DNA of 60,606 nucleotides. Source: Gammaproteobacteria bacterium (GTDB lineage Bacteria > Pseudomonadota > Gammaproteobacteria > Steroidobacterales > GCA-2729495). Every line of letters starts with the position of its first letter. Positions within the stretch are counted from its first letter, which is position 1. The notes under the pieces are model-generated. The model was not told the origin of the DNA. It ran no database searches and saw only the letters and a program-made list of their open reading frames with translations. Of this stretch, positions 45,592-54,556 are shown one piece after another. The translations under genes were made by a program, and so were the position numbers. The stretch is taken from contig VGVH01000013.1 of assembly GCA_016874095.1 (NCBI GenBank), positions 1 through 60,606 of the forward strand. The letters run 5' to 3'.

Positions 45592-46971
45592 TTGACGGAA
45601 TCAGCACAGCCACAGCCCGCAGTGCCTCGCATCATCTCCCGGTCCGAGCACTCCATCTCCAGGGCTGACATCTCGCGGAACGCACTCAAGGTTCTTTATC
45701 GTCTGAAGGATGCTGGCTACCAGGGTTTCCTGGTCGGCGGAAGCGTGCGCGACCTGCTGCTCGGTCGCCGCCCGAAGGACTTCGACGTCGCCACGGATGC
45801 GCATCCCGAGGACGTGCGGGCGCTGTTCGGCAACAGCCGCCTGATCGGTCGCCGTTTCCGCCTGGCGCACATCCGTTATGGTGGCGAGATCATCGAGGTG
45901 GCGACATTTCGTGGCGTCGGCAACGAGGAGGACGGTGGAGCCGAACGGCAGGTGTCGGCGGAGTCCGGTCGGCTGTTGCGCGACAACGTCTATGGAACGA
46001 TCGAGGAAGACGTCTGGCGGCGCGACTTCACCGCGAACTCGCTCTACTACAACATCGCCGATTTTTCGGTCTGGGATTTCACCGGCGGATTCACGGACAT
46101 CCAGGCCCGCCAGCTCAGGATGATCGGCATCCCGGAAGCCCGCTTCCGCGAAGACCCGGTCCGCATGCTGCGCGCAGCGCGCTTCGCGGCAAAGCTCGGT
46201 TTCTCGATGGATACAACAGTTGCCGACGAGATCGTTTCGTTGGGCGGACTCCTCGACGGCGTCCCTCCCGCGAGGCTGTTCGACGAGTTCCTGAAGCTGT
46301 TTCAGTCCGGTCATGCGCTGGCGAGCTATCACGAGCTGCAGCGATACGGGCTCTTTCCGCGGCTGTTCCCGGCGACGGCAGCATGGATGGGTCCGGGTGG
46401 CGATTCGCGCTCGAGGTTCATCGAGGACGCGCTGCGAAACACGGATCAGCGTGTCGCCGACGACCGGCCGGTCACGCCGATGTTCCTGATCGGTGTCTTT
46501 CTCTGGGGCGCCGTCGCCGAACGCGCGGCCCAGCTTGCCGCCGGCGGCATGTCGGATTACCAGGCGCTTGCCAACGCGGCCGCCGAACTGGCGCGCGACC
46601 AGGCGGAGCGCATAGCAATGCCGAAGCGGTTCTCCATCCCCATGCGCGAGATGCTGCAACTGCAGGCGCGATTCGACCTGACACGCGGTGCGCGCGCACT
46701 CGCTTTCCTCGAGAGCGATCGTTTCCGCGCCGCCTACGATCTGTATCTCCTGCGCGCCCGGGTTGGCAATGCCGACCCGGCAATCGCTGACTGGTGGACG
46801 CGCCTGCAGGAATTGCCGGCGGACCAGCGCCGTCAGGCGCTCGGCGTCGGCAGGAGCGGCGGCGGCGACGGCGACGGCACCCCACGACGCCCCCGCCGGC
46901 GTCGTCGCGGCCATCGTCGCGTGCGCGAGGATGCGCCGGAAACCCAGCCGGACCTCCAGCCGGGCGTCTGA
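45592..46971 (+). CDS. pcnB: Poly(A) polymerase I
   Basis: 459 residues from TTG at 45592. Adds A-tails to RNA 3' ends, promoting decay. Nucleotidyltransferase core FLVGGSVRDLLLGRRPKDFDVATDA (shown in two parts: GGSVRDLLLG with the binding site and DFDVATD with the metal aspartates), then the RNA-binding domain GEIIEVATFRG and RRDFTANSLYYN, and an arginine-rich tail (PRRPRRRRRGHRRVRED) typical of PcnB. There is no ATG or GTG in the frame before the domain; an ATT at 45565 is another option. E. coli pcnB also begins at a weak non-AUG codon, which limits its level. Confidence 0.93.
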   Translation: MTESAQPQPAVPRIISRSEHSISRADISRNALKVLYRLKDAGYQGFLVGGSVRDLLLGRRPKDFDVATDAHPEDVRALFGNSRLIGRRFRLAHIRYGGEIIEVATFRGVGNEEDGGAERQVSAESGRLLRDNVYGTIEEDVWRRDFTANSLYYNIADFSVWDFTGGFTDIQARQLRMIGIPEARFREDPVRMLRAARFAAKLGFSMDTTVADEIVSLGGLLDGVPPARLFDEFLKLFQSGHALASYHELQRYGLFPRLFPATAAWMGPGGDSRSRFIEDALRNTDQRVADDRPVTPMFLIGVFLWGAVAERAAQLAAGGMSDYQALANAAAELARDQAERIAMPKRFSIPMREMLQLQARFDLTRGARALAFLESDRFRAAYDLYLLRARVGNADPAIADWWTRLQELPADQRRQALGVGRSGGGDGDGTPRRPRRRRRGHRRVREDAPETQPDLQPGV

Positions 46972-46999
46972 GCGGCTGCGCAACCCCGCGACCGGACGC

Positions 47000-47500
47000 A
47001 TGGTGAAGCCGCGCGAGTGGACGCCCGCATACGTCGGGCTTGGCAGCAACCTCGACGAGCCGCTGCAACAGATCGCCGCGGCGCTGGCGGCGATCGCCAG
47101 GCTGCCCGACACCCGCGTCGAATGCCGGTCGAGGCTATTTCGCAATCCGCCGTTCGGCGTCACCGATCAGCCCGACTTCGTGAACGGCGTCGCCGGAGTG
47201 TTGACCGGGCTGCCTCCGATCGAACTGCTCCGCTGCCTGAAGCGTATCGAGCAATCGCAGGGGCGCGATCCTGCAGGCCCGCGCTGGGGCCCGCGGACCA
47301 TCGACCTCGATCTGCTGATGCATGGGGCGTGGCGCATCGACAGCCCTGACCTGGGCTTGCCGCACCCGGGCATTGCCCGGCGAAATTTTGTATTGTTCCC
47401 CCTGCTGGAGATTGCACCGACGCTGGAAGTCCCGGGAGTGGGATCGCTCTCGTCCCTGGCAGCAGCGCTGGATGCGGGCGGTCTCGTGGCGGTCGGCTGA
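47000..47500 (+). CDS. folK: HPPK, folate biosynthesis pyrophosphokinase
   Basis: 166 residues. Transfers pyrophosphate from ATP to 6-hydroxymethyl-dihydropterin. Signature GRDPAGPRWGPRTIDLDLLM (the two catalytic aspartates are in TIDLDLL), preceded by VGLGSNLDEPLQQI and RNPPFGVTDQPDFVNGV. ATG at 47000 is chosen; a GTG three bases on is possible. Follows pcnB by 28 bases and precedes the deoxynucleoside kinase gene, in the conserved pcnB-folK-panBC order. Confidence 0.95.
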   Translation: MVKPREWTPAYVGLGSNLDEPLQQIAAALAAIARLPDTRVECRSRLFRNPPFGVTDQPDFVNGVAGVLTGLPPIELLRCLKRIEQSQGRDPAGPRWGPRTIDLDLLMHGAWRIDSPDLGLPHPGIARRNFVLFPLLEIAPTLEVPGVGSLSSLAAALDAGGLVAVG

Positions 47501-47550
47501 CAGATGGCGCGGGCGCGCCCGCCGCGACGACAACAAGAACAGAAGGCGGC

Positions 47551-48198
47551 ATGGGCCACAGGCGCTACATCGTCATCGAAGGACCGATCGGCGTCGGCAA
47601 GACGAGTCTGTCGCGCCGTCTTGCCGAGTCCCTGGACGCCGAACTCATGCTCGAGGAGGCGGAATTCAATCCGTTCCTCGAGCGGTTCTATCGCGATCCC
47701 CGCGGTGCCGCACTGCCGACCCAGTTGTACTTCCTGTTTCAGCGGTATCGGCAGGTCGAGAAGCTGCGCCAGCCGGACATGTTCAATTCCACGCTGGTCG
47801 CGGACTTCATGGTCGAGAAGGACCGGATGTTCGCCGAGATCAATCTGGATCGGCATGAGCTCGCCCTGTACGAGCGGGTGCATGAGTCCCTCGATATAGA
47901 ACCGCCGGTGCCGGATCTTGTCGTCTACCTGCAGGCGCCGGTCGATACCCTGCTGTTTCGGATCGCGAGGCGCGGCATCGCCTTCGAGCAGCGCATGAAC
48001 AGGCGGTACCTCGAACGTCTCGCGGAGTCGTATTCGCGGTTCTTTCATTCCTACGATGCAGCGCCGCTGCTGATCGTGAACGCTGCCACCATCGATCCGG
48101 TGCACAACGAGGACCACTTCGCGCTCCTGCTGGCCGAAATCGACAGGGTCCGCAGTGGCAGGCACTTCTTCAATCCGGTGGCGGCCGCGCTGGCCTGA
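47551..48198 (+). CDS. Deoxynucleoside kinase family protein
   Basis: 215 residues. P-loop IEGPIGVGKTSLSRRLAE, the DxE-type EEAEFNPFLERFY region, and the LID arginines (RIARRGIAFEQRMNRRYL) place it in the deoxyadenosine/deoxyguanosine kinase family. Substrate range is unknown; salvage of deoxynucleosides is likely. The family is regularly found between folK and panB, as here. Start codon ATG, behind AGAAGGCGGC. Confidence 0.9.
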   Translation: MGHRRYIVIEGPIGVGKTSLSRRLAESLDAELMLEEAEFNPFLERFYRDPRGAALPTQLYFLFQRYRQVEKLRQPDMFNSTLVADFMVEKDRMFAEINLDRHELALYERVHESLDIEPPVPDLVVYLQAPVDTLLFRIARRGIAFEQRMNRRYLERLAESYSRFFHSYDAAPLLIVNAATIDPVHNEDHFALLLAEIDRVRSGRHFFNPVAAALA

Positions 48199-48224
48199 GT
48201 CCGGGCAAACGACGGGAATCCACA

Positions 48225-49058
48225 GTGGTATACAAGCAGCTCGAACAGCGGGGAATGCCGCAGCCGCCGGTAACGGTGTCGACGTTACGCGCCATGAAGA
48301 GCGCGGGCGAGCCGATTGCCTGCCTCACCGCCTATGACGCGAGTTTCGCTTTCCTCGTTGACGAGGCCGGCGCCGATCTCGTGCTTGTCGGGGATTCACT
48401 CGGGATGGTGGTGCAGGGCCACGACACCACGGTGCCCGTTACCGTTGCCGACATCATCTATCACTCGCGCAGCGTGGCGCGCGGCTTGCGCCGCGCCTTC
48501 CTTGTCGCGGACATGCCGTTCATGAGCTACACCACCCCTGTACAGGCGCTCGACAATGCCGTACGCCTGATGCAGGAAGGCGGCGGAATGATGGTCAAGC
48601 TCGAGGGCGGGGCCGGGCAGGTGCGCATCGTGGAACACCTCGCGAAACACGACATTCCCGTATGCGCCCATATCGGCCTGAAACCGCAGTCGGTCCACAA
48701 GGTTGGCGGCTTTCGGGTCCAGGGTCGCGACGGGGCCCAGGCGCGACAGATGCTCGATGATGCGCGCGCACTGGAAAACGCCGGGGCTGACATCGTACTG
48801 CTCGAGTGCGTACCCAGCGAGGTCGGCAAGGCCGTGCGCGACTCCGTCGCTGTGCCGGTCATCGGCATCGGCGCAGGTCCGCACGTCGATGGGCAGATAC
48901 TCGTCCTTTACGATGCGCTTGGCGTTACGCAAGGGCGCGTGCCCCGTTTCGTCCGCAACTTCATGGAAGGAGCGGGCTCGCTCGCCGACGGCTGCGCGAG
49001 CTACGTACGTGCGGTCAAGGACCGCAGCTACCCGTCTCCACAGCACTGCTTTTCCTGA
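48225..49058 (+). CDS. panB: Ketopantoate hydroxymethyltransferase
   Basis: 277 residues. First step of pantothenate synthesis, from 2-oxoisovalerate and methylene-tetrahydrofolate. TAYDASFAFLVDEAGADLVLVGDSLGMV (key parts: AYDASFA and VGDSLGMV), FLVADMPFMSY, HIGLKPQSVHKVGGFRVQG and the metal-binding Asp and Glu are all present. The start codon is GTG at 48225, 26 bases after the kinase stop. panC follows after 17 bases. Confidence 0.95.
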   Translation: MVYKQLEQRGMPQPPVTVSTLRAMKSAGEPIACLTAYDASFAFLVDEAGADLVLVGDSLGMVVQGHDTTVPVTVADIIYHSRSVARGLRRAFLVADMPFMSYTTPVQALDNAVRLMQEGGGMMVKLEGGAGQVRIVEHLAKHDIPVCAHIGLKPQSVHKVGGFRVQGRDGAQARQMLDDARALENAGADIVLLECVPSEVGKAVRDSVAVPVIGIGAGPHVDGQILVLYDALGVTQGRVPRFVRNFMEGAGSLADGCASYVRAVKDRSYPSPQHCFS

Positions 49059-49075
49059 GCCGCAGCGGACTGCCG

Positions 49076-49936
49076 ATGCAATTCCTCCGTGATGCCGGCG
49101 CAGTGAGGCGCACCGTCGCCGCCTGGTCGGCGGCGGGTGACAGCGTGGCGCTGGTGCCGACCATGGGCAACCTGCATGCAGGCCACATCGCTCTGGTCGA
49201 GGCTGCGCGCCGCCGGGTGGCCCGCGTGGTCGTGAGCATCTTCGTCAATCCGACGCAGTTCGGTCCGCGGGAGGATTTCGCAGCCTATCCCCGCACCCTG
49301 CCTGCCGATCGGCGTCTGCTCGGCGCGGCCGGCGCCGATCTCCTGTTCGCCCCCGGCGTAAAGGCGCTGTATCCACACGATACGCACCGTGCCGTGACGG
49401 TCTCGGTTCCCGGATTGTCGGGCGAGCTGTGCGGGGCCAGTCGGCCCGGGCATTTCGACGGCGTCTGTTCCGTCGTGCTGCGGCTGCTGAACGTCGTGCG
49501 GCCCGAAGTCGCGCTGTTTGGCGAAAAGGATTTTCAGCAACTGGCCATACTGCGCCGGCTGGTGGCCGACCTGCAGGTGCCGGTCGCCATGGCGTGTGTC
49601 GCCACAGTGCGCGAGCCGGATGGGCTCGCCATGAGTTCGCGCAACCAGTACCTCACTCCGGCTGAGCGGTCTGTTGCCCCGTTGCTGGCCGAGACGCTGC
49701 GCGATTGCGCGAAGAGGATTGCGGCCGGGCGCAAGGACTATGCCCGGCTCGAACGGGATGCCGTGAGGCGGCTGCGAGCCGGCGGATTCCGTCCCGACTA
49801 CGTGGCGGTGCGCACAGCGAACGACCTCGCGCGCCCCGGTCCGGACGACAGGCGCCTGCGTGTGCTGGCTGCGGCCTGGCTCGGCCGGGCGAGGCTCATC
49901 GACAACGTGCCGGTGAGCGCTGGCAGTCGTCGCTAA
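49076..49936 (+). CDS. panC: Pantothenate synthetase
   Basis: 286 residues. Ligates pantoate and beta-alanine using ATP. PTMGNLHAGHIALVEAAR holds the HxGH-type motif; VSIFVNPTQFGPREDF, EKDFQQLAILRRLV (KMSKS-like site later in AMSSRNQYL) are all in place. No panD follows; the stop TAA at 49934-49936 overlaps the queG stop on the other strand. Confidence 0.95.
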   Translation: MQFLRDAGAVRRTVAAWSAAGDSVALVPTMGNLHAGHIALVEAARRRVARVVVSIFVNPTQFGPREDFAAYPRTLPADRRLLGAAGADLLFAPGVKALYPHDTHRAVTVSVPGLSGELCGASRPGHFDGVCSVVLRLLNVVRPEVALFGEKDFQQLAILRRLVADLQVPVAMACVATVREPDGLAMSSRNQYLTPAERSVAPLLAETLRDCAKRIAAGRKDYARLERDAVRRLRAGGFRPDYVAVRTANDLARPGPDDRRLRVLAAAWLGRARLIDNVPVSAGSRR

Positions 49937-50991
49937 TGGTCAGCCCGCTGGCGTTCGAGCGCCCAGCCGACGTGCTCCCGCACCAGCGCCGACGGATGAT
50001 CGGCACGCGCCGCCAGAGCTTCGCGCGCCTGGCGTGAGCGCGGCGCGTTGCCGAGTGCCACTGCGAGGTTCCGCAACCAGCATTCGTAACTCACGCGCCG
50101 CAAGGCGCTGCCCTCGGTGCGGACCGCCCATGTGGACTCGTCCCAGCCGAACAGTTCAATGAGTGCTGCCGTAGCCAGGCCGTGACGCGGGGCGAAGCCG
50201 GGCTCGGCACTCTGCTGCGCGAACTTGTTCCACGGACAGTACAGCTGGCAGTCGTCGCAGCCGAAAATCCGATTGCCGATGCGCTCGCGCAGGGGCGGCG
50301 GAATGGATCCCGTGTTTTCTATGGTGAGCCACGAGATGCAGCGGCGTGCATCGAGCACGTAGGGCGCCACGATCGCGCCCGTCGGGCAGACATCGATGCA
50401 GGCACGACAGCTGCCGCAGTGATCGGCGGCGGGTTCGTCCACCGGCAGCGGCAGGTCGGTGTAGATCTCGCCCAGGAAGAACCACGAACCGGCCTCGCGA
50501 TTGATGAGGTTGGTGTGTTTGCCTATCCAGCCGAGCCCTGCAAGCTGGGCCAGCGGTTTCTCCATCACCGGTCCGCTGTCGACGAACGCCCGATACCCGA
50601 ACGGGCCGATTTCCGCTGCAATCCGTTCCGCAAGTTTCTGCAGCCTGGGCCTGAGAACGCGGTGGTAGTCGCGCCCGAGCGCATAGCGCGAGATCCAGGC
50701 GAGATCGCCGTCGCGGGCCACTGTCCTTGCAGGCGAGGCTTCCTCCCGCCAATAGTCCATCCGGGCCGAGATCACGCGGATCGTGCCGGGCACGACGAGC
50801 GCTGGATTGCCGCGCTGGTCGGCCTGCGCCGCGAGCCAGTCCATGTCGGCGTTGTAACCCAGGGCGATCCAGTCGCGCAGGCGCTCGGCCGCGCCGGCCG
50901 GTTCCGCCATGGCGACTCCAACCTGCTGGAAACCGAGTTCCTGGCCGAACCGGCGAATGCGCTCGCGGAGGTCTGCGTAGGATCGTTGCAA
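49933..50991 (-). CDS. queG: Epoxyqueuosine reductase
   Basis: 352 residues from TTG at 50991. Final step of queuosine synthesis in tRNA, cobalamin-dependent. Two 4Fe-4S motifs (CGSCRACIDVCP and CDDCQLYCPW), KHTNLINREAGSWFFLGEI and the C-terminal HEAT-like half (SYECWLRNLAVALGNAP) are characteristic. The frame is open to 51132, but any start beyond 51020 would overlap the nnr start and its promoter. The family start (about YADLRERIRRFGQELGFQQ) favours TTG 50991; an ATG at 51036 is less likely. Confidence 0.9.
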   Translation of the reverse strand: MQRSYADLRERIRRFGQELGFQQVGVAMAEPAGAAERLRDWIALGYNADMDWLAAQADQRGNPALVVPGTIRVISARMDYWREEASPARTVARDGDLAWISRYALGRDYHRVLRPRLQKLAERIAAEIGPFGYRAFVDSGPVMEKPLAQLAGLGWIGKHTNLINREAGSWFFLGEIYTDLPLPVDEPAADHCGSCRACIDVCPTGAIVAPYVLDARRCISWLTIENTGSIPPPLRERIGNRIFGCDDCQLYCPWNKFAQQSAEPGFAPRHGLATAALIELFGWDESTWAVRTEGSALRRVSYECWLRNLAVALGNAPRSRQAREALAARADHPSALVREHVGWALERQRADH

Positions 50992-51020
50992 GTCGGGCGC
51001 CGGGCGGCAGCGGAGCGGCC

Positions 51021-51028
51021 AGTATAAT
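51021..51028. promoter_or_regulatory. Overlapping divergent -10 boxes for nnr and queG
   Basis: Plus strand TATAAT at 51023-51028 is six bases before the nnr ATG, so nnr should be leaderless. Minus strand TATACT at 51021-51026 could drive queG with a leader of about 23 bases. The two boxes share four bases, so polymerase cannot bind both at once. No clear -35 on either strand. Confidence 0.5.
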
Positions 51029-51034
51029 CCGCGC

Positions 51035-52525
51035 ATGTCCGTCACTACCCAGCACGCATACGCGCCGGCGCAGGTGAAGGAGTTCGATCGGATAGCGATC
51101 GAGGAGCGGCACGTTCCCGCATACGAACTCATGTGCCGTGCCGGCGAGGCTGTCGTCCATCACACGAGGCGCCAGCTTCCCGGTGCTGCCCGCTGGCTCG
51201 TGCTGTGCGGTGTCGGCAATAACGCGGGCGACGGTTACGTCATAGCGCGTCTGGCGCTTTCAGCTGGCAGGCAGGTGGTGGTCGCGGCGATGGACGACGC
51301 GTCGCCTGCGACTGGCGCAGCGGCGCAAGCGTGGCGCGAATTCGTCGCAGCCGGCGGCAGCGCGATCCGGTTTCATCCATCCCTGCTCGATACTGCCGAT
51401 GTGGTGATCGACGCACTGATCGGCACCGGGCTCAATCGCCCGCTAGACAGCGCATGGCGAGCAGCGGTGGAAGCGGTCAATGCGTCCGGCCGGCCGGTGA
51501 TCGCGGTCGATGTGCCGAGCGGACTGGATGCGGGCACCGGCGCCGTGCACGGCGCCGCGATACGCGCAGCCGCCACCGTCACGTTCATCGCGCTGAAGCA
51601 GGGGTTCTATCTCGGATCCGGCCCTGACTTTACCGGCCGCATCGTGCTCGACACGCTGGGCGTCGGCGCCGATGTGCGCTCCGATGCACGCCCGGCGTTC
51701 CAGCTGGTGGGGGATGCCGATCGGCGCCGGGTCCTCGCGCATCGTTCCCGCACCGCACACAAGGGCGATTTCGGTCACGTGCTGGTGGTCGGTGGCAATG
51801 ACGGCATGGCCGGTGCCGTTCGTCTTGCGGCCGAGGCCGCCCTGCGCGCTGGTGCCGGGCTCGTGAGCGTGGCAACGAGGGCGCGACACGCCGCCGCGCT
51901 GGCGGCGGCTCGTCCTGAACTCATGTGTCGCGGCATCGATGGCGCTGCGGATCTCGCGCCACTGATCGAGCGGGCAACCGTCATCGCGATCGGGCCCGGG
52001 CTGGGTCGTGACCTGTGGGCTTTCCGCCTGTTCGAGCAGGTGCTCGCCTCGCAGCGACCGCTCGTCATCGATGCCGATGCCCTGAATCTGCTGGCGGCGC
52101 GGCCTAGAGCCGTCGCCAATGCGGTGCTGACACCGCATCCGGGCGAAGCGGGGCGGCTGCTCGGGATGGACGCCGCCAGGGTGCAGGCTGGGCGGCTGGC
52201 AGCGCTGGATGCGCTTGCGAGTCGCTACCACGGTGTCGTCGTACTGAAGGGCCGGGGCACGCTCATCGGCCAGGCGGGCGCAGTGCCGTTTCTGGTCGAT
52301 GCCGGCAATCCGGGCATGGCCACCGGCGGCATGGGCGACGTGTTGACCGGAATCACCGCGGGATTGATGGCGCAGTCGCCTGCGTCGATGCGGCTGCTCG
52401 CCGCTGCCTGTGCTGCCGATGTGCATGCACGCGCCGCGGACGACGCGGCCCGCGCGGGTGAGCGCGGACTACTGGCAGGCGATCTGTTCGAGCCGTTGCG
52501 GGCATGGCTGAATCCAACAGCGTAG
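51035..52525 (+). CDS. nnr: Bifunctional NAD(P)HX epimerase/dehydratase
   Basis: 496 residues. Repairs hydrated NAD(P)H: the N-terminal YjeF_N epimerase (CGVGNNAGDGYVIARL, VDVPSGLDAGTG) and the C-terminal ADP/ATP-dependent dehydratase (GAGLVSVATRARH, IGPGLGRD, NPGMATGGMGDVLTGI). Both active sites appear complete. Its stop overlaps tsaE by 22 bases. This nnr-tsaE-amiC-mutL order is standard in gammaproteobacteria. Confidence 0.95.
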   Translation: MSVTTQHAYAPAQVKEFDRIAIEERHVPAYELMCRAGEAVVHHTRRQLPGAARWLVLCGVGNNAGDGYVIARLALSAGRQVVVAAMDDASPATGAAAQAWREFVAAGGSAIRFHPSLLDTADVVIDALIGTGLNRPLDSAWRAAVEAVNASGRPVIAVDVPSGLDAGTGAVHGAAIRAAATVTFIALKQGFYLGSGPDFTGRIVLDTLGVGADVRSDARPAFQLVGDADRRRVLAHRSRTAHKGDFGHVLVVGGNDGMAGAVRLAAEAALRAGAGLVSVATRARHAAALAAARPELMCRGIDGAADLAPLIERATVIAIGPGLGRDLWAFRLFEQVLASQRPLVIDADALNLLAARPRAVANAVLTPHPGEAGRLLGMDAARVQAGRLAALDALASRYHGVVVLKGRGTLIGQAGAVPFLVDAGNPGMATGGMGDVLTGITAGLMAQSPASMRLLAAACAADVHARAADDAARAGERGLLAGDLFEPLRAWLNPTA

Positions 52526-52995
52526 TTCTGGCCGACGAGGCCAACACGATCGCCAGGGCACGGCAACTCGCGGCGGCGATACTCGCGGTGCACCCGGCAT
52601 CGCTGGTCATCCACCTCCAGGGGGATCTGGGCGCGGGCAAGACCACGTTCGCCCGCGGACTGCTGGCCGGGCTCGGACATCGCGACCGGGTGCCGAGTCC
52701 CACCTACACGCTGGTCGAACCCTATGAGCTGTCAGGCTATCGGGTGTTGCATCTCGACCTCTATCGCCTGCGGGATCCCGGCGAACTCGCTGATCTCGGC
52801 CTGGCCGACGAGTGGCGCGGACGGTACATCGCGCTCATCGAGTGGCCGGAGCAGGGCCTCGGTCACCTTCCCGTGCCGGACCTGGTCGTTCATCTTGCCG
52901 TGGCAGGCAAGGGGCGGCAGCTGCTGCTGTCGCCGCGGTCAGCGACAGGTCGCGCGGTATTGGATTCGTCGAGGGCTGCGCCTTCCAAGGCTTAG
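52504..52995 (+). CDS. tsaE: tRNA threonylcarbamoyladenosine ATPase TsaE
   Basis: 163 residues. Walker A LGAGKTTFARGLL, TYTLVEPYE (switch-like) and HLDLYRLRDPGELADLGL are family signatures; the ATPase assists TsaB/TsaD in making t6A at position 37 of ANN-reading tRNAs. The ATG lies inside nnr (22-base overlap). A C-terminal extension after LPVPDLVVHLAVAGKGR is longer than in E. coli. Confidence 0.94.
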   Translation: MAESNSVVLADEANTIARARQLAAAILAVHPASLVIHLQGDLGAGKTTFARGLLAGLGHRDRVPSPTYTLVEPYELSGYRVLHLDLYRLRDPGELADLGLADEWRGRYIALIEWPEQGLGHLPVPDLVVHLAVAGKGRQLLLSPRSATGRAVLDSSRAAPSKA

Positions 52996-53035
52996 ACGCC
53001 CTCTATCAGATATTGCGGGAGTAATCGCCGCTATC

Positions 53036-53058
53036 CTTTTAATCAGGTTGATAAAAAG
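53036..53058 (+). repeat. Inverted repeat in the tsaE-amiC gap
   Basis: CTTTTAATCA-GGT-TGATAAAAAG: two ten-base arms with one mismatch and a 3-base spacer. It overlaps TTGATA (53048-53053). Could be an operator for amiC, or a factor-independent end for tsaE. TATACT at 53083-53088 is a possible amiC -10. The stretch is much more AT-rich than its surroundings. Confidence 0.45.
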
Positions 53059-53099
53059 ATACAAAATCCCGGATCCCTGACCTATACTCACCACGGGTT

Positions 53100-54497
53100 A
53101 TGGCACGAGGCGTCGGGATGTTTAGGGCACGGCAATGGTCGGGCCTTCTGGGGCTGCTGCTGGCTGCAGTGGCTGGCGCGCAGGCCGGCGTCACCTTGAA
53201 CCGTCCGGCTCTGCAGGCCGATCCGGCCGGGGGGGCGATCCTGACCGTGCCCCTCAGCGGCAAGGCCGCATACCGTTACTTCACCCTCACCAGACCCGAT
53301 CGCGTGGTTGTCGACGTGCTGTCGGCCCATTGGCCGCAGAGCGCATCGCCGCTGCCGGGCGGTGCCGGACCGGTGACCGCCGTCAGGATCGCCAACCGGC
53401 TCGACGGATCCGTCCGGGTCGTGCTGGACCTGCCAGCGACGCTGCCGTCGTTCGCAGCGCTGGAGTCACACGAGGGCGGCGTAGCACTGGTCGTGCGCGT
53501 CGGATCGAACGCCGGCCCTGCACCAGTTGCAGCGCCGGTACCCGTAGCTGTTGCGCCGGTCGTTGCCCGCGAGCCTGAACCGGCGCCGCGCGCGGCAGCC
53601 AGGCCAGCCGGTCGCGACCTGGTCATTGCCATCGATGCCGGCCACGGCGGCAAGGATCCTGGTGCGCACGGACCCAAAGGGCTCCGGGAGAAGGACATCA
53701 CGCTGCGGCTGTCGACGCAGCTGGCAGCGATCGTGGACGCCGAGCCCGGCATGCGCGCTTTCCTGACGCGCAGCGGCGACGAATTCATACCCTTGCGCGG
53801 CCGCATGGAGCGCGCGCGGGCCGCCAGGGCGGACCTGTTCCTCTCCATACATGCCGATGCCGTGTACAACCGCAGCGTCCGCGGCGCTTCGGTTTACGTG
53901 CTGAACGAGAAAGGCGCAACGGACGAAGCGTCGCGCCGGCTGGCAGCACGTGAGAACGCCGCCGACCTGATAGGCGGCGTTTCGCTTCGCGCGCAGGATC
54001 CGATGCTGGCATCCGTCCTGCTCGACCTGTCCCAGGGCGCTGCACTCAGTTCGAGCATCGACGTTGCGGGAGACATCATCCAGTCGATGGCCAGCGTCGG
54101 AACCGTGCACAAGCGACGTGTCATGCAGGCGCCGTTCATGGTGCTGAAGTCGCCGGACGTCCCGTCTGTGCTGGTGGAAACGGCGTTCATCTCGAACCCG
54201 ACCGAGGAGCAGCGCCTGAACGATCCTGTCTGGCGCGAGCGCCTCGCACGTTCGATTCTCGGCGGCGTGCGCAATTACTTCTACCGCAACCCGCCGGAAG
54301 GTTCGCTCATCGCAGCGCTCGCCGGGCCGAAGGCGCCGCCGGTCGTTGAACACCGTGTGCAACGCGGCGAGTCCCTGTCCGCCCTGGCGAGCCGTTACGG
54401 CACCAGCGTCGAGAGAATCCGCAGTGCCAACGGCCTGCAGGGCGACCGCCTGGCAGCAGGGCGACTGCTGCGCATCCCGCTGGCGCAGGAGACCTGA
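53100..54497 (+). CDS. amiC: N-acetylmuramoyl-L-alanine amidase with AMIN and LysM domains
   Basis: 465 residues. Signal peptide (GLLGLLLAAVAGAQA), an AMIN domain targeting septal peptidoglycan (about residues 30-135), a linker of Ala/Pro, then Amidase_3: IAIDAGHGGKDPG (Zn His), REKDITLRLS (Glu), LFLSIHADAVYN (Zn His) and VLVETAFISNPTEE (catalytic Glu). A LysM domain closes the protein (VQRGESLSALASRYGTSVER). It cleaves the stem peptide from MurNAc during division. The assignment AmiB- or AmiC-like is not decided by sequence. Start ATG at 53100 after a GGGTT stretch; no strong Shine-Dalgarno. Confidence 0.93.
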   Translation: MARGVGMFRARQWSGLLGLLLAAVAGAQAGVTLNRPALQADPAGGAILTVPLSGKAAYRYFTLTRPDRVVVDVLSAHWPQSASPLPGGAGPVTAVRIANRLDGSVRVVLDLPATLPSFAALESHEGGVALVVRVGSNAGPAPVAAPVPVAVAPVVAREPEPAPRAAARPAGRDLVIAIDAGHGGKDPGAHGPKGLREKDITLRLSTQLAAIVDAEPGMRAFLTRSGDEFIPLRGRMERARAARADLFLSIHADAVYNRSVRGASVYVLNEKGATDEASRRLAARENAADLIGGVSLRAQDPMLASVLLDLSQGAALSSSIDVAGDIIQSMASVGTVHKRRVMQAPFMVLKSPDVPSVLVETAFISNPTEEQRLNDPVWRERLARSILGGVRNYFYRNPPEGSLIAALAGPKAPPVVEHRVQRGESLSALASRYGTSVERIRSANGLQGDRLAAGRLLRIPLAQET

Positions 54498-54521
54498 AGC
54501 GGCGCTGGTCGGCCGGCCGCC

Positions 54522-54550
54522 ATGACAGCCCGGCGGTCATTTGCAACAAT
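54522..54550 (+). promoter_or_regulatory. mutL promoter with leaderless spacing
   Basis: ATGACA (54522-54527), 17-base spacer, AACAAT (54545-54550) preceded by TGC (extended -10). The -10 ends 6 bases before the mutL ATG at 54557, so transcription should begin on the start codon. Confidence 0.55.
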
Positions 54551-54556
54551 CGCGGC

